A stretch of DNA of 21,361 nt from the IMG/VR virus record IMGVR_UViG_3300014839_000047, positions 1 to 21,361 of that record; one strand, written 5' to 3'. The translations under genes and the position numbers were made by a program. The notes under the pieces are model-generated. The model saw only the letters and a program-made list of their open reading frames with translations. It was not told the origin of the DNA and searched no databases. The stretch comes from a virus. Below, one piece after another: positions 8,374-15,405 of the stretch (the first letter of the stretch is position 1; the number at the start of each line of letters is the position of its first letter).

Positions 8374-9135
8374 CTAAGCCATACTATTATTCCCCCAAGG
8401 GTAGCACCAGCCACCTTGAGCGTCTTGACCCTCTATCATCGCACTCTCGTAAGGAATCCTGTCTGAAGCGTAAGATTTAACTTCTTCTAATCTTTTTTTA
8501 AACAAAGCAATCGAATCAGATTTTAACTTATCATTTCCCAGTCTTTCGGCTACATCAACTAAAGAACCTTGAGTAATTGCGTCGTGAAAACTAGGAAATA
8601 TCTTGGGAGTATCAGTATCATTAACCAGTTTATCTTGGGTGGCGATATAATAAGCCTTAACGCCATCAATGACAGGGTATTTAGTTACATCAGTTACCAG
8701 CGGGAATAGCACAAAGTAATCACCAAAAATCAAAGCTGTTGGATTTGAAAACTCATAAGCTGGATTAGAAATAGAATCAGGGTCAGCGACTATGCACCTA
8801 TAATATTCTGATTGCAACGGGGCTGTTATATTTTTAGGATTGAACGCCGCCCAGATTGATTTCATTTTCTCATAAGCTGGAGCCGTGCCAGTGCCATTAG
8901 GCATAGTATAAGCACCATCGCCAATCAATAAATCAGTAGTAGCTACCACCATATAAAAATTCTCGTTCACAGCTCTGATTGCTTCTTGAAGTTGGCCGTA
9001 ATACTTATTTATAATGCGATTTAAATCATTATTACCAATAGAAGAAGCGTTGCACTTAGCAAGAAAATAAATATCCTCTCTTATTCCTTGTAGATTTATA
9101 CTATCCCCGTACTGCATTCCTGTATAAGTTGGCAT
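8374..9135 (-). CDS. Putative head-tail adaptor (connector) protein
   Basis: This 253-residue protein has helical ends and a beta-rich middle. The N-terminal helical part includes LNRIINKYYGQLQEAIRAVNENFY (about 40-63). The middle is beta-rich (AAFNPKNITAPLQSEYYRCIVAD, ALIFGDYFVLFPLV, VKAYYIATQDKLVND). The C-terminal helical segment reads FPSFHDAITQGSLVDVAERLGNDKLKSDSIALFKKRLEEVK. A helix-rich C-terminus with a 'pxxxHdaI..ga' pattern followed by a long helix is common in podoviral adaptor proteins that sit under the portal. The position before the propeller-like protein supports this. The start is 1 base after the upstream stop (TAATATG). It could be a different minor tail protein; confidence in gene reality is high, in function moderate. 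Confidence 0.6.
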   Translation of the reverse strand: MPTYTGMQYGDSINLQGIREDIYFLAKCNASSIGNNDLNRIINKYYGQLQEAIRAVNENFYMVVATTDLLIGDGAYTMPNGTGTAPAYEKMKSIWAAFNPKNITAPLQSEYYRCIVADPDSISNPAYEFSNPTALIFGDYFVLFPLVTDVTKYPVIDGVKAYYIATQDKLVNDTDTPKIFPSFHDAITQGSLVDVAERLGNDKLKSDSIALFKKRLEEVKSYASDRIPYESAMIEGQDAQGGWCYPWGNNSMA

Positions 9136-9136
9136 A

Positions 9137-9601
9137 TTAATTGAGTATGAAATAGATAATTGTCGATGTGTCCGTAGCTGAATCGCTGTTTATTACTAGA
9201 CTACCTGCACTAGAAACGTAAGATAAAACTCCAGTAGTGCCACTTGAAACCGCTCTTGAAACTAGCACTAAAGAACTAGACGAAACTAATGGTGTTGTTA
9301 TCGTCACAGTACCACCGCTTAAAGGAATAATACCTATATATCCTTGATTAACCATATACTGTAACATCGCTGGAGTCTGCTCGGTAATCAAGTCAATCGT
9401 ATCTTGAGTTAGAGGAAACATAAGCTGACCTTCGTTTGTCGACAACTCGTCAAGCGAACTTGAATGGTCATCAAGAGAACTTTGAACATCATTAAAACTG
9501 GAATCTATGCTATCTGAAAAATCTTGTAAAGAAGAATCACTATCATCCATTCTTGCGGTGATGTCATCGATAGATTGTTGTACTTCATCCATTGTCGGCA
9601 T
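9137..9601 (-). CDS. Short trimeric-fibre-like protein (coiled coil plus beta tip)
   Basis: This 154-residue protein has a strongly acidic heptad-rich N-terminus (about 1-57; IDDITARMDDSDSSLQDFSD and further SxxD/SSL heptads), predicted to form a coiled coil. A short linker is followed by a C-terminal beta domain from about residue 90 (GTVTITTPLVSSSSLVLVS... ending TSTIIYFILN). This C-terminal pattern, with 'SATDTST' and a final aromatic strand, resembles small fibre tips or receptor-binding knobs in environmental phages. I do not recognise a named family. The start follows the upstream stop by 1 base (TAGTATG), and its own stop precedes the adaptor gene by 1 base, so it sits in a tightly coupled string. 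Confidence 0.65.
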   Translation of the reverse strand: MPTMDEVQQSIDDITARMDDSDSSLQDFSDSIDSSFNDVQSSLDDHSSSLDELSTNEGQLMFPLTQDTIDLITEQTPAMLQYMVNQGYIGIIPLSGGTVTITTPLVSSSSLVLVSRAVSSGTTGVLSYVSSAGSLVINSDSATDTSTIIYFILN

Positions 9602-9602
9602 A

Positions 9603-11003
9603 CTAGAGCTGTTTAATTAAGAGAGTCGTAGAACTTAAACCTATGGCTACTTTATAAGTACCTGAAGTTGCCAACACGCCAGGCGTTCCCGATAAGTAAT
9701 AAAGTGTACCTGCTGTTAAACCAGCTTGATTATTATCAAAGCCTGAAATATTTACTATACAAGATTGCCCGTAAGTAACTGTTTGAGTTGCAAACCCTAT
9801 AAAACCTAGGGTCTTTCTTGAACCAGTGTTATCTGCGTTGTAGAGATAACCTGCGACAGTTGTACCAAATACTACATTAAAAGAAGTCGCTGACAGTCTG
9901 CTTAGATTGCGACTTAAGTTGAACCAAGTAGTTCCGCTATCAGTGGATTCGTACTTAGTTCCGTTAGCATATGTTCCATCAACTTCATTAAATCTTCCAT
10001 TAGAATTGTTGGTCTGTCTTACTATAAAAGCATAAGTAGTGTTAGGAGAAACAGTAATCGGAGTTCCAAAAGTAAAAACTACGTCTTGCTCGCTCCCCGA
10101 AGTTACCCCAGTAACTGAAGCCGAGCCTAAGTCTGAGCCTGTTGGTGTACCTCCGCTAGTAGCTCGCACAGAGAGCGTAAAATCAGTTGAAGTAGAAGAA
10201 CCCAAACCCATTGTTATACTGATTATTCTGTTAGCTCCTGCAACTGAAAGAAAAGTTTGCCCGTACCAATTAGCTTGCGAACCAAACGCAGTAATATAAC
10301 CAGCACCCCCGATAGTCGGATTTAAAGTTACCGTAGTGCTTCCGTCGTCAACAGCGACAGCGTTCCCTGCACTTATAGATTCCCCAGCTTGTGGAAAATT
10401 ATATTGTAATCTAGGTAAAGAAAGAGTCGTTGTATCAATCCAAGTATTTAGCTTTCCAGAACCATCAGCAATAGGGATTTTAGAAGCAGTAGAAGTCGAA
10501 GTTGCATTAGCTGGATTCTGGACTACCGTAGAAGAACCGTCCAAAGTGGCAAGCCCTGAAGCTGAACCGCCCCAGCCTGCGGCTAACTTACCTGAACCAT
10601 CAGCTCTAACAACTTTGTTATTCCCTGGAGTAGCACTGACTTCTTCACCATTTAAGGCAGTCGGCGTAGTTGGAACCGAAGGGTCTGAAGTAAGAAAAGA
10701 AATACCTTTTAAAGTTGAAGAAGCGTTTACTCCCCCTGCAATTACTTGAGCGTCTACATAAGCCTTAGAAGCGGCTTGATTAGCACCTGAAATAAGCCCT
10801 AGTTTGTAATCGTGAGAAGTAGTAACTGCTGAACCGTCAACACCTACTTTAGCCTCTACTGCTTTAATAGCGTCATTAGCGAAAATATGTTCTGCGGCGT
10901 GTCCAGAACCGTAAGTCGGGTCTACTGGAGTTGTTGTTGGAACTTGGCCTCCCGCAACTGGGTTTATTTTTGTATCAATCGAATTAGGAAAAAGCGTACT
11001 CAT
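9603..11003 (-). CDS. Tail fibre / appendage protein with carbohydrate-binding-like domain
   Basis: This 466-residue protein begins with a region common in phage fibre proteins: a HAAEHIFANDAIKAVEAKVG helix followed by VTTSHDYKLG and AASKAYVDAQV (about 35-90). A Gly/Ser-rich section (about 95-190) contains short repeats (KVVRADGSGKL; SKIPIADGSGKL). Residues about 230-375 form a beta-sandwich-like domain (WYGQTFLSVAGANRIISITM; TPITVSPNTTYAFIVRQ; TKYESTDSGTTWFNLS) of the kind used for sugar or surface binding. The C-terminus (about 375-466) ends with LTAGTLYYLSGTPGVLA, a repeat seen at the ends of phage fibres. The order suggests a virion appendage that contacts the host; this is an inference. 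Start spacing is 5 bases (TAATAACTATG), with no Shine-Dalgarno sequence. Confidence 0.7.
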   Translation of the reverse strand: MSTLFPNSIDTKINPVAGGQVPTTTPVDPTYGSGHAAEHIFANDAIKAVEAKVGVDGSAVTTSHDYKLGLISGANQAASKAYVDAQVIAGGVNASSTLKGISFLTSDPSVPTTPTALNGEEVSATPGNNKVVRADGSGKLAAGWGGSASGLATLDGSSTVVQNPANATSTSTASKIPIADGSGKLNTWIDTTTLSLPRLQYNFPQAGESISAGNAVAVDDGSTTVTLNPTIGGAGYITAFGSQANWYGQTFLSVAGANRIISITMGLGSSTSTDFTLSVRATSGGTPTGSDLGSASVTGVTSGSEQDVVFTFGTPITVSPNTTYAFIVRQTNNSNGRFNEVDGTYANGTKYESTDSGTTWFNLSRNLSRLSATSFNVVFGTTVAGYLYNADNTGSRKTLGFIGFATQTVTYGQSCIVNISGFDNNQAGLTAGTLYYLSGTPGVLATSGTYKVAIGLSSTTLLIKQL

Positions 11004-11008
11004 AGTTA

Positions 11009-11962
11009 TTAATTAGCTGATTGAAGTTTCCAAAATATTATATGACCTTGCGAACCAAGGCAATCATAGTTAAATAAAGAATCATAATCCATTAAGACTT
11101 CATCATAAAAAAATGTTCCTGTTTCACAACTTGGCACTTGCAACTTCCAAGACATTCCCTGTTGACTCTGTACAAAGTTGGCACTAAATCCTGTTTCAAA
11201 AAACTGTCCATACCCGAAACTCTGCGACAAAGTTTTAATAAGATGTACATCTACGCCTAATAAAGTAAAACCACCATAATCAGCTATAAGCGAATACCCT
11301 GTAGCTGTTGCGAAAGTAACGTCTATCCCTGTGAGCGTAAAATCTCCAGTAGCAGTATCAAGAGTATAAGCGGTTACAGTGTTTGGGGCGAACGAAGCGA
11401 TTACACCTTCAAAAGTTGGAGAGTGACCGTTTGTTACTTCTAAAGTGCTGACTCCTGCTGGTGTCTTAGCGGCGTTAGAATCATAAATATAAACCCAAGA
11501 GGAATATACGCCAGCTCTTTGAGTTGTGCCAGTTCCATTAAGCGAACCATAACTTCCTGCCTCTACTATCGCAACTAACCAGCAATTATCAGCGACGGTG
11601 GTAGTTGAGATATCGAACGTGCTACTTCCAGCCCCTTGTGAGGCTACATTAAATGAATCAGGCACGCCAGTTTGTTTCGCACCAGTGTAGGAAACTGAGC
11701 CTGAATGTATCCCCCCAGCGTCTACTGTTACTAGAACTGTATTAGTTCCTGAAGCTGGTGCTACTAAGTAAAACAGATGGTCTTGACTTCCTGAACCTAT
11801 TTCAGTCATTGCAACGCCATTATAGGAAACTGTAACGCTTGAGGCACCATAACAAGTAGCACCAACAAAAAGTATTCTGTCGGCACCTGAACAGGTGTGA
11901 GAATAACTTAAGGTGGGGCCGCCTGAATTTTGGTCTGCTACGTAAGCGTCAAACGCAATCAT
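11009..11962 (-). CDS. Beta-rich virion appendage protein
   Basis: This 317-residue protein is mostly beta strands. Residues 1 to about 195 resemble a jelly-roll or Ig-like module (LSYSHTCSGADRILFVGATC, SVTVSYNGVAMTEIGSG, TNTVLVTVDAGGIHSGSVSY). Residues about 198-240 contain two copies of a short strand motif, ATGDFTLTGIDVTF and DYGGFTLLGVDVHL. Similar 'tGxFxLTGxxv' repeats occur in phage and prophage structural proteins. The last 70 residues are aromatic-rich (FGYGQFFETGF, FFYDEVLMDYDSLFNYDC). No enzyme motif is visible. The position among fibre-type genes suggests a surface or decoration protein. The start is 1 base after the upstream stop (TAATATG). Confidence 0.65.
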   Translation of the reverse strand: MIAFDAYVADQNSGGPTLSYSHTCSGADRILFVGATCYGASSVTVSYNGVAMTEIGSGSQDHLFYLVAPASGTNTVLVTVDAGGIHSGSVSYTGAKQTGVPDSFNVASQGAGSSTFDISTTTVADNCWLVAIVEAGSYGSLNGTGTTQRAGVYSSWVYIYDSNAAKTPAGVSTLEVTNGHSPTFEGVIASFAPNTVTAYTLDTATGDFTLTGIDVTFATATGYSLIADYGGFTLLGVDVHLIKTLSQSFGYGQFFETGFSANFVQSQQGMSWKLQVPSCETGTFFYDEVLMDYDSLFNYDCLGSQGHIIFWKLQSAN

Positions 11963-11963
11963 A

Positions 11964-12383
11964 TTAGGTTAATTGCAATACACCGTTAGTATTATCAAAA
12001 TTGACTGTGAATGTATCGGTGGCCGCTAGAGTAAGGGGAGAACCGTAATCGTAATAACAAATCAGGTCTTTATTAGTAGCCCCGTTATCATAAATATAAA
12101 TATACTCAAAAGGCCCCACTGCTCCAGTAGCGGTGAGCAATAAATCCTGTAGGATAAGTTTATACAGTCCAGAAGTCTGAGAGGAACTTGTCAGTGTAAG
12201 ATTAAGCGGATTAGCCCCAGAAAGATTTGTGTAAGAGATTTCAGTTAAATCAGACAACTTAGTCCAAGACGCTGTATGCGGTGTATTCGTTAAAGCTATT
12301 TTTAACTGATGAGAACCTAAGTTAAACGCCCCATTCGCTACTCCCGCAACAAACGAGTTTATTTTTGTCATTGGTACTGACAT
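11964..12383 (-). CDS. Small beta-rich phage structural protein
   Basis: This 139-residue protein belongs by appearance to a group common in environmental phages: an N-terminal KINSFVAGVANGAFNLGSHQ then LKIALTNTPHT, a DLTEISY segment, a GLYKLILQDLLLTATGAVGPF segment, and a C-terminal LTLAATDTFTVNFDNTNGVL. Members lie in head/tail clusters and are thought to be virion components; no biochemical role is known to me. A second ATG 4 codons in is an alternative start. It is separated from the upstream gene by 62 bases that hold a stem-loop, unlike most neighbours, and no Shine-Dalgarno sequence is visible (ACTTGAAATTATG). Confidence 0.75.
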   Translation of the reverse strand: MSVPMTKINSFVAGVANGAFNLGSHQLKIALTNTPHTASWTKLSDLTEISYTNLSGANPLNLTLTSSSQTSGLYKLILQDLLLTATGAVGPFEYIYIYDNGATNKDLICYYDYGSPLTLAATDTFTVNFDNTNGVLQLT

Positions 12384-12407
12384 AATTTCAAGTTAATAAT
12401 TATATTA

Positions 12408-12435
12408 GTTATGCCAGCTTGTCTTTTGGCACAAC
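12408..12435 (-). other. Intergenic stem-loop
   Basis: The two arms (12408-12416 and 12427-12435) form a 9-bp stem with a 10-base loop. Read as minus-strand RNA, the arms GUUGUGCCA and UGGCAUAAC pair fully with one G-U wobble. In plus-strand RNA the same position would be an A-C mismatch, so the structure suits leftward transcripts. No U-run follows, so it is not a typical rho-independent terminator. It lies in one of only two sizeable gaps (62 bases) in the structural operon. Confidence 0.55.
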
Positions 12436-12445
12436 TATCTAACTA

Positions 12446-12661
12446 CTAAGCGTGACCCATTGTCTTCGCTAAACTATTAACAACCATAGACTTGGTAGGT
12501 TTGCGTTTTGAACTGTGTTTTTTCTCTGGCAGTTTAGACATTTTAGTTCCTTTAACCATTTCTTTGGCTTTGGAAGAAGAAAGTCCTTTTTTCTTTATAG
12601 CACCACCTGCTACTGCTCCGAAAAAACGAGCTTGCTTTTTTGATTTTGCTTTATTTGGCAT
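12446..12661 (-). CDS. Small lysine-rich protein, DUF3008-like
   Basis: I choose the ATG at 12661 (71 residues, MPNKAKSKKQARFFG...) because it is 1 base after the upstream stop (TAATATG); a start at 12706 would add 15 residues and overlap the upstream gene by 44 bases. The protein has about 18 lysines in 71 residues. The order 'MP.K.KS.xQ.RF.G', a KKGLSSSKAKEM helix and a LPEKK box resembles DUF3008, a family of small basic proteins of unknown function found in bacteria and phages. The strong positive charge suggests nucleic-acid binding or packaging with the DNA, but this is an inference. It directly follows another Lys-rich protein. Confidence 0.7.
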   Translation of the reverse strand: MPNKAKSKKQARFFGAVAGGAIKKKGLSSSKAKEMVKGTKMSKLPEKKHSSKRKPTKSMVVNSLAKTMGHA

Positions 12662-12662
12662 A

Positions 12663-12938
12663 TTAATATCCCATTGTAGAGCGGACACTTCTTTGGACTT
12701 TTTCAAAAGAAGGTGTCTTTGGATTAGATTTTTTTGAAGCCTTTTTTTTTGCTAATTTTGCTGATAAAGACTTCAACATTCCCTTCGGATAATTCTTGTT
12801 TTCTGGTTTTATTAGGGTTTTTCCTGCTTTTTCCATTCCACCCATTTTTGCACCTAACATTCCAGTTTTTATTCCAGATGGAAGCATATCTATTTTAGTT
12901 GGCTTGACCATATGCGATTGTTGTTGTTGCTGGGACAT
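12663..12938 (-). CDS. Small lysine- and methionine-rich basic protein
   Basis: This 91-residue protein starts with a Gln run (MSQQQQQSHM) and contains about 18 lysines and 8 methionines against 4 acidic residues. The centre is Gly/Met/Lys-rich (KTGMLGAKMGGMEKAGK) and the C-terminal third has a Lys cluster (SAKLAKKKASKKSNPK). I do not recognise a family. Low complexity and high charge suggest a disordered DNA-binding or virion-internal protein. It is 1 base after the upstream stop (TAGTATG) and its own stop is 1 base before the next start, so the two basic proteins are probably made together. Confidence 0.65.
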   Translation of the reverse strand: MSQQQQQSHMVKPTKIDMLPSGIKTGMLGAKMGGMEKAGKTLIKPENKNYPKGMLKSLSAKLAKKKASKKSNPKTPSFEKVQRSVRSTMGY

Positions 12939-12939
12939 A

Positions 12940-13401
12940 CTAGTAACCGTGTAGTTGTCTGCGGAGTTGTAATAAATGTTCTTTGAACTCTGGGCGGCAG
13001 TACGACCATTCTAACGCACCCAACAGTCCGTAATCTCTTGTAAAGCCTCGCTTGTTGCCGTTTTCTTTCGGGTCTGCTAGAAACAATTTCTCTTTTTGAA
13101 AATCATTCTTCATTCTTACCGTCACATTCTTATCATTCAGTTTCTTTTTAGTTTCCCAATACTCTTCCTGGATTCTGAGCAAGTCCTCTGCCTGGTGTTG
13201 AGGAACTTTTACAGTACCAACGTATAATTTCCCATTAATTCTGATACCTCCGTCTGTCATCTCTTTATCAATCAGCACGCTGACTAATTCTTCTTTAACT
13301 ACATTGGGTTTGACTTCGGGAGTAGGTACTACTGGAGTTTCCAGTTTTACTTCGTTGATTGGTTCGACTGGTTTTGGATTTGGAATTCCACGAGGTGCCA
13401 T
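12940..13401 (-). CDS. Unrecognised small protein of the head region
   Basis: This 153-residue protein has a Pro/Val/Glu-rich, probably disordered N-terminus (about 1-40, with EPINEVKLETPVVPTPEV). A compact part follows: GGIRINGKLYVGTVKVPQHQAEDLLRIQEEYWETKKKL (about 51-88), which looks like a short beta pair plus a helix, then a basic, aromatic C-terminus (GFTRDYGLLGALEWSYCRPEFKEHLLQL). No known family is recognised. It starts 4 bases after the upstream stop (TAATTATATG) and is part of the group between the capsid protein and the fibre genes. Confidence 0.6.
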   Translation of the reverse strand: MAPRGIPNPKPVEPINEVKLETPVVPTPEVKPNVVKEELVSVLIDKEMTDGGIRINGKLYVGTVKVPQHQAEDLLRIQEEYWETKKKLNDKNVTVRMKNDFQKEKLFLADPKENGNKRGFTRDYGLLGALEWSYCRPEFKEHLLQLRRQLHGY

Positions 13402-13405
13402 ATAA

Positions 13406-13732
13406 TTACTTAGTTAATTTCTTAGATAGTTTCTCGGCCGCTTCCATAGTTTTCTGGGCGTCTTTCTTGGCTCTCATCTCTTCTTGCAACGCCGCATCCA
13501 ACTTCTTGACTTCGGCGACTCGCTTGTCAGCCGAATCAGCTAGTATGGCTTTTTCTGCTATCTCTCTATCAACTATCTTTTTAAATGCCTCTTGGACTCC
13601 TAAATCCATTTGATTAACTTGGGCTTGAATCTCCTCGGTAGATAAAACCGTTTTATCGGAATTAATCACCGTAGTGAAACTTACTTGCTCTGAACCAAAC
13701 TGTCTTAATGTACTAAATTTAAACTCATTCAT
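13406..13732 (-). CDS. Small coiled-coil protein downstream of the capsid gene
   Basis: This 108-residue protein has a short beta-prone N-terminus (KFSTLRQFGSEQVSFTTVIN) followed from about residue 28 by an uninterrupted charged helix rich in Ala, Lys and Glu (heptads through AFKKIVDREIAEKA, AALQEEMRAKKDAQKTMEAA). It should form a coiled coil. I do not recognise a family. The gene is separated from the capsid gene by 97 bases containing a strong hairpin, so its expression may be set apart from that of the capsid protein. No Shine-Dalgarno sequence is seen before the ATG (AATAAAAAAATATG). Confidence 0.65.
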   Translation of the reverse strand: MNEFKFSTLRQFGSEQVSFTTVINSDKTVLSTEEIQAQVNQMDLGVQEAFKKIVDREIAEKAILADSADKRVAEVKKLDAALQEEMRAKKDAQKTMEAAEKLSKKLTK

Positions 13733-13786
13733 ATTTTTTTATTATTCCGCCTATTAGCATAGTCGGATTTATTAATCTAGTTAGGG

Positions 13787-13821
13787 GGGGGTGATGTAAC
13801 CGCACAGTATACACCACCCCC
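13787..13821 (-). other. Strong hairpin after the capsid gene
   Basis: The arms at 13787-13798 and 13810-13821 form a 12-bp stem. As minus-strand RNA, GGGGGUGGUGUA pairs fully with UACAUCACCCCC using one G-U wobble, around an 11-base loop. In plus-strand RNA that wobble becomes an A-C mismatch. It begins about 8 bases after the capsid stop codon. There is no U-run after it, so it is not a classical terminator; it may block 3' exonucleases, be an RNA processing site, or attenuate transcription. A run of eight G (plus strand, 13784-13791) overlaps one arm. Confidence 0.65.
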
Positions 13822-13829
13822 AATTAAAA

Positions 13830-14801
13830 CTAGGCTGTTGTTGAACTGTTAGTGGCTGATGTTTCGATTCTTACTAAGCGGTTGTTGTCTAAGATAGCGG
13901 CTACGCCTTCCCATTTCCAACCTACTGTGCTTCTCTGTTCTAACGGGTCGCTAGTATCTTGAACTCCACCTGTGTGGATATAAGTTTTAAGACCACCTGA
14001 AAACTCAGATACAGCGTAAGCACCCTTGCCATAGAGCAAGCTACCATAGATATTCTGTGAGGAAGCTCCACCTGCGGCGTATACAGGAGACATTGTGGTA
14101 GAGATAATTCTAGCACCCATCCAATAACCAAGTTCACCAGTGAACAGGTCGCCTCTGTATTCGTTGCTCGGAGTCGGGGATGAATAGTTGACTGCGGCTA
14201 TGAAGTTAGTATCGAGCCTTACGTCATAAGCGACATCAGGGTGAATAACTAACGCATAAGCGTTGCCTATGATAGGCATAGTTCCGAATTTCTCGACGTT
14301 GTTTCGTTCTAAGAACCTTACTGCCCTTGTGACAAGAGTAGTCGTGAGAACCATTGCAGGAGTGATTGTCAATCTTGTTGTCACTACGCCATTTCCATAA
14401 ATAACATTGGTGCCTGCGGCTACCACGTTCATTATGGTTGTGTCGATAGTTTCTGAAGATTGCACGCCAAGAACGTCAGAAGCGTCCTTAATCATCGAGC
14501 GGTCATACAAGAACTCTGCTATATCGGTGATGATAGTGAAATCGCCATACTGAGAAAGAACTGCGGTTACAGCGTTCATTGTCAGATTTGAACCAGCTGG
14601 GGTAATGCCTTCATTCAACGGAGTGAGGGCAAGAGCTAGACGATTGAAACCTCGGAAAACTACAGTCTTGGAGTTTGAGCCTTTAACAACTGCGTGAACC
14701 TTAGCTGTTTTGTACCAGATTAATTTCTGTTTTAAGATGTCGATTAATTCCTTAAATACGATTTTCTGTCCGACATCGATTGCTGAAAATAATGTTGCCA
14801 T
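13830..14801 (-). CDS. Major capsid protein, N4-gp56 family
   Basis: This 323-residue protein forms the icosahedral shell. Residues 47-93 carry the family's recognisable core: VVFRGFNRLALALTPLNEG, ITPAGSNLT, then AVLSQYGDFTIITD. A helix follows (ASDVLGVQSSETIDTTIMNVVAAGTNVIYGNG, about 107-138), then the R-(V)RFLERNNVEKFG segment and a beta-rich C-terminal half (YALVIHPDVAYDVRLD; GELGYWMGARIISTTMSP; YGKGAYAV). This pattern matches the N4 gp56-type HK97-fold coat family, although the protein is shorter than N4 gp56 itself (about 400 residues). Its place after the scaffold-like and decoration-like genes is typical. The start lies 10 bases after the upstream stop in an AT-only stretch, with no Shine-Dalgarno sequence, which is surprising for what should be the most abundant phage protein. 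Confidence 0.9.
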   Translation of the reverse strand: MATLFSAIDVGQKIVFKELIDILKQKLIWYKTAKVHAVVKGSNSKTVVFRGFNRLALALTPLNEGITPAGSNLTMNAVTAVLSQYGDFTIITDIAEFLYDRSMIKDASDVLGVQSSETIDTTIMNVVAAGTNVIYGNGVVTTRLTITPAMVLTTTLVTRAVRFLERNNVEKFGTMPIIGNAYALVIHPDVAYDVRLDTNFIAAVNYSSPTPSNEYRGDLFTGELGYWMGARIISTTMSPVYAAGGASSQNIYGSLLYGKGAYAVSEFSGGLKTYIHTGGVQDTSDPLEQRSTVGWKWEGVAAILDNNRLVRIETSATNSSTTA

Positions 14802-14811
14802 AAATTATATA

Positions 14812-15387
14812 TTATTTACCATCCTGAGCGTAATTGTTGGTGTAAACAGTAGTTACACTGGCAGTATCAAGAGCGGTTGTGCCAGGTACGAATGCGGCGG
14901 CAGATTCATTCTTGATGTATAGGTATCCAACTTCGACGGAGGTGGACAACGGAGTATGAGCGATATCAGACTCCTGAGATTGACGATGTTTTGGGAAGTC
15001 AGCACCAGCAAGCCAATAAAGGCTAACTGTGCCAGCTTCTGTCTGAGCTGAATCAGCACAAAGAGTGTAGATTCTGCAAGAGCCAGTAGTGGCGGCGACA
15101 GTGCCGTTATCAAAAGCTAGATTGCCAGCTACAGTACCTGCTGTGCCTCCGTAACATAACTGATTTCCAGTAATAACTGGAGTTCCACCAGCTCCATTAG
15201 CTGTAGTAATCGGAGTAACAGTAGTGGCCAGTGCTAAAGACGGTGCGTTACCCGAGGCTTTGTACATCATTCTTCCATTTACTTTGAAGAAAAATGTAGA
15301 ACCGATAGTGACTGTGGAACTTCCACCAGCCGCTATGGCTAAGCCTGGAGTCGATGTGCAATTATTTACACAATGAACATTAGGCAT
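14812..15387 (-). CDS. Putative head decoration / accessory capsid protein
   Basis: This 191-residue protein is Gly/Ala/Thr-rich and mostly beta, with cysteines at the N-terminus (VHCVNNC) and further in (QLCYGG, GSCRIYTLC). The segment SSTVTIGSTFFFKVNGRMMYK (about 23-43) and the late strand TSVEVGYLYIKNESAAAFVPG are typical of small beta-sandwich decoration proteins. It sits directly before the capsid gene, where phages with N4-gp56-type coats often carry a head accessory protein. No family is named with confidence. The ATG is 18 bases after the upstream stop and lacks a Shine-Dalgarno sequence. Confidence 0.6.
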   Translation of the reverse strand: MPNVHCVNNCTSTPGLAIAAGGSSTVTIGSTFFFKVNGRMMYKASGNAPSLALATTVTPITTANGAGGTPVITGNQLCYGGTAGTVAGNLAFDNGTVAATTGSCRIYTLCADSAQTEAGTVSLYWLAGADFPKHRQSQESDIAHTPLSTSVEVGYLYIKNESAAAFVPGTTALDTASVTTVYTNNYAQDGK

Positions 15388-15405
15388 AATTTAAGATTAA
15401 GTGAA

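Noticed and set aside
8373-8414. Longer start for the propeller-like protein
   Set aside because: It would overlap the adaptor gene by 41 bases, whereas the ATG at 8372 follows the recurrent stop-start signature and gives a better N-terminus.
10336-10749. Rightward 137-codon open frame
   Set aside because: It is antisense to the well-supported fibre gene; the Pro/Val/Glu-rich product reflects the Thr/Ser/Gly codons of the opposite strand.
12399-12404. TATAAT on the minus strand as an internal promoter before 12383
   Set aside because: The matching -35 position reads AAAAGA at 17 bases and there is no extended -10, so the match is probably chance in AT-rich sequence.
12662-12706. Longer start for the DUF3008-like protein
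   Set aside because: It overlaps the upstream gene by 44 bases, while the ATG at 12661 gives the expected MP.K start of the family one base after the stop.
13784-13821. Hairpin after the capsid gene as a rho-independent terminator
   Set aside because: No U-run follows in either direction, so only a regulatory or stabilising role is proposed.
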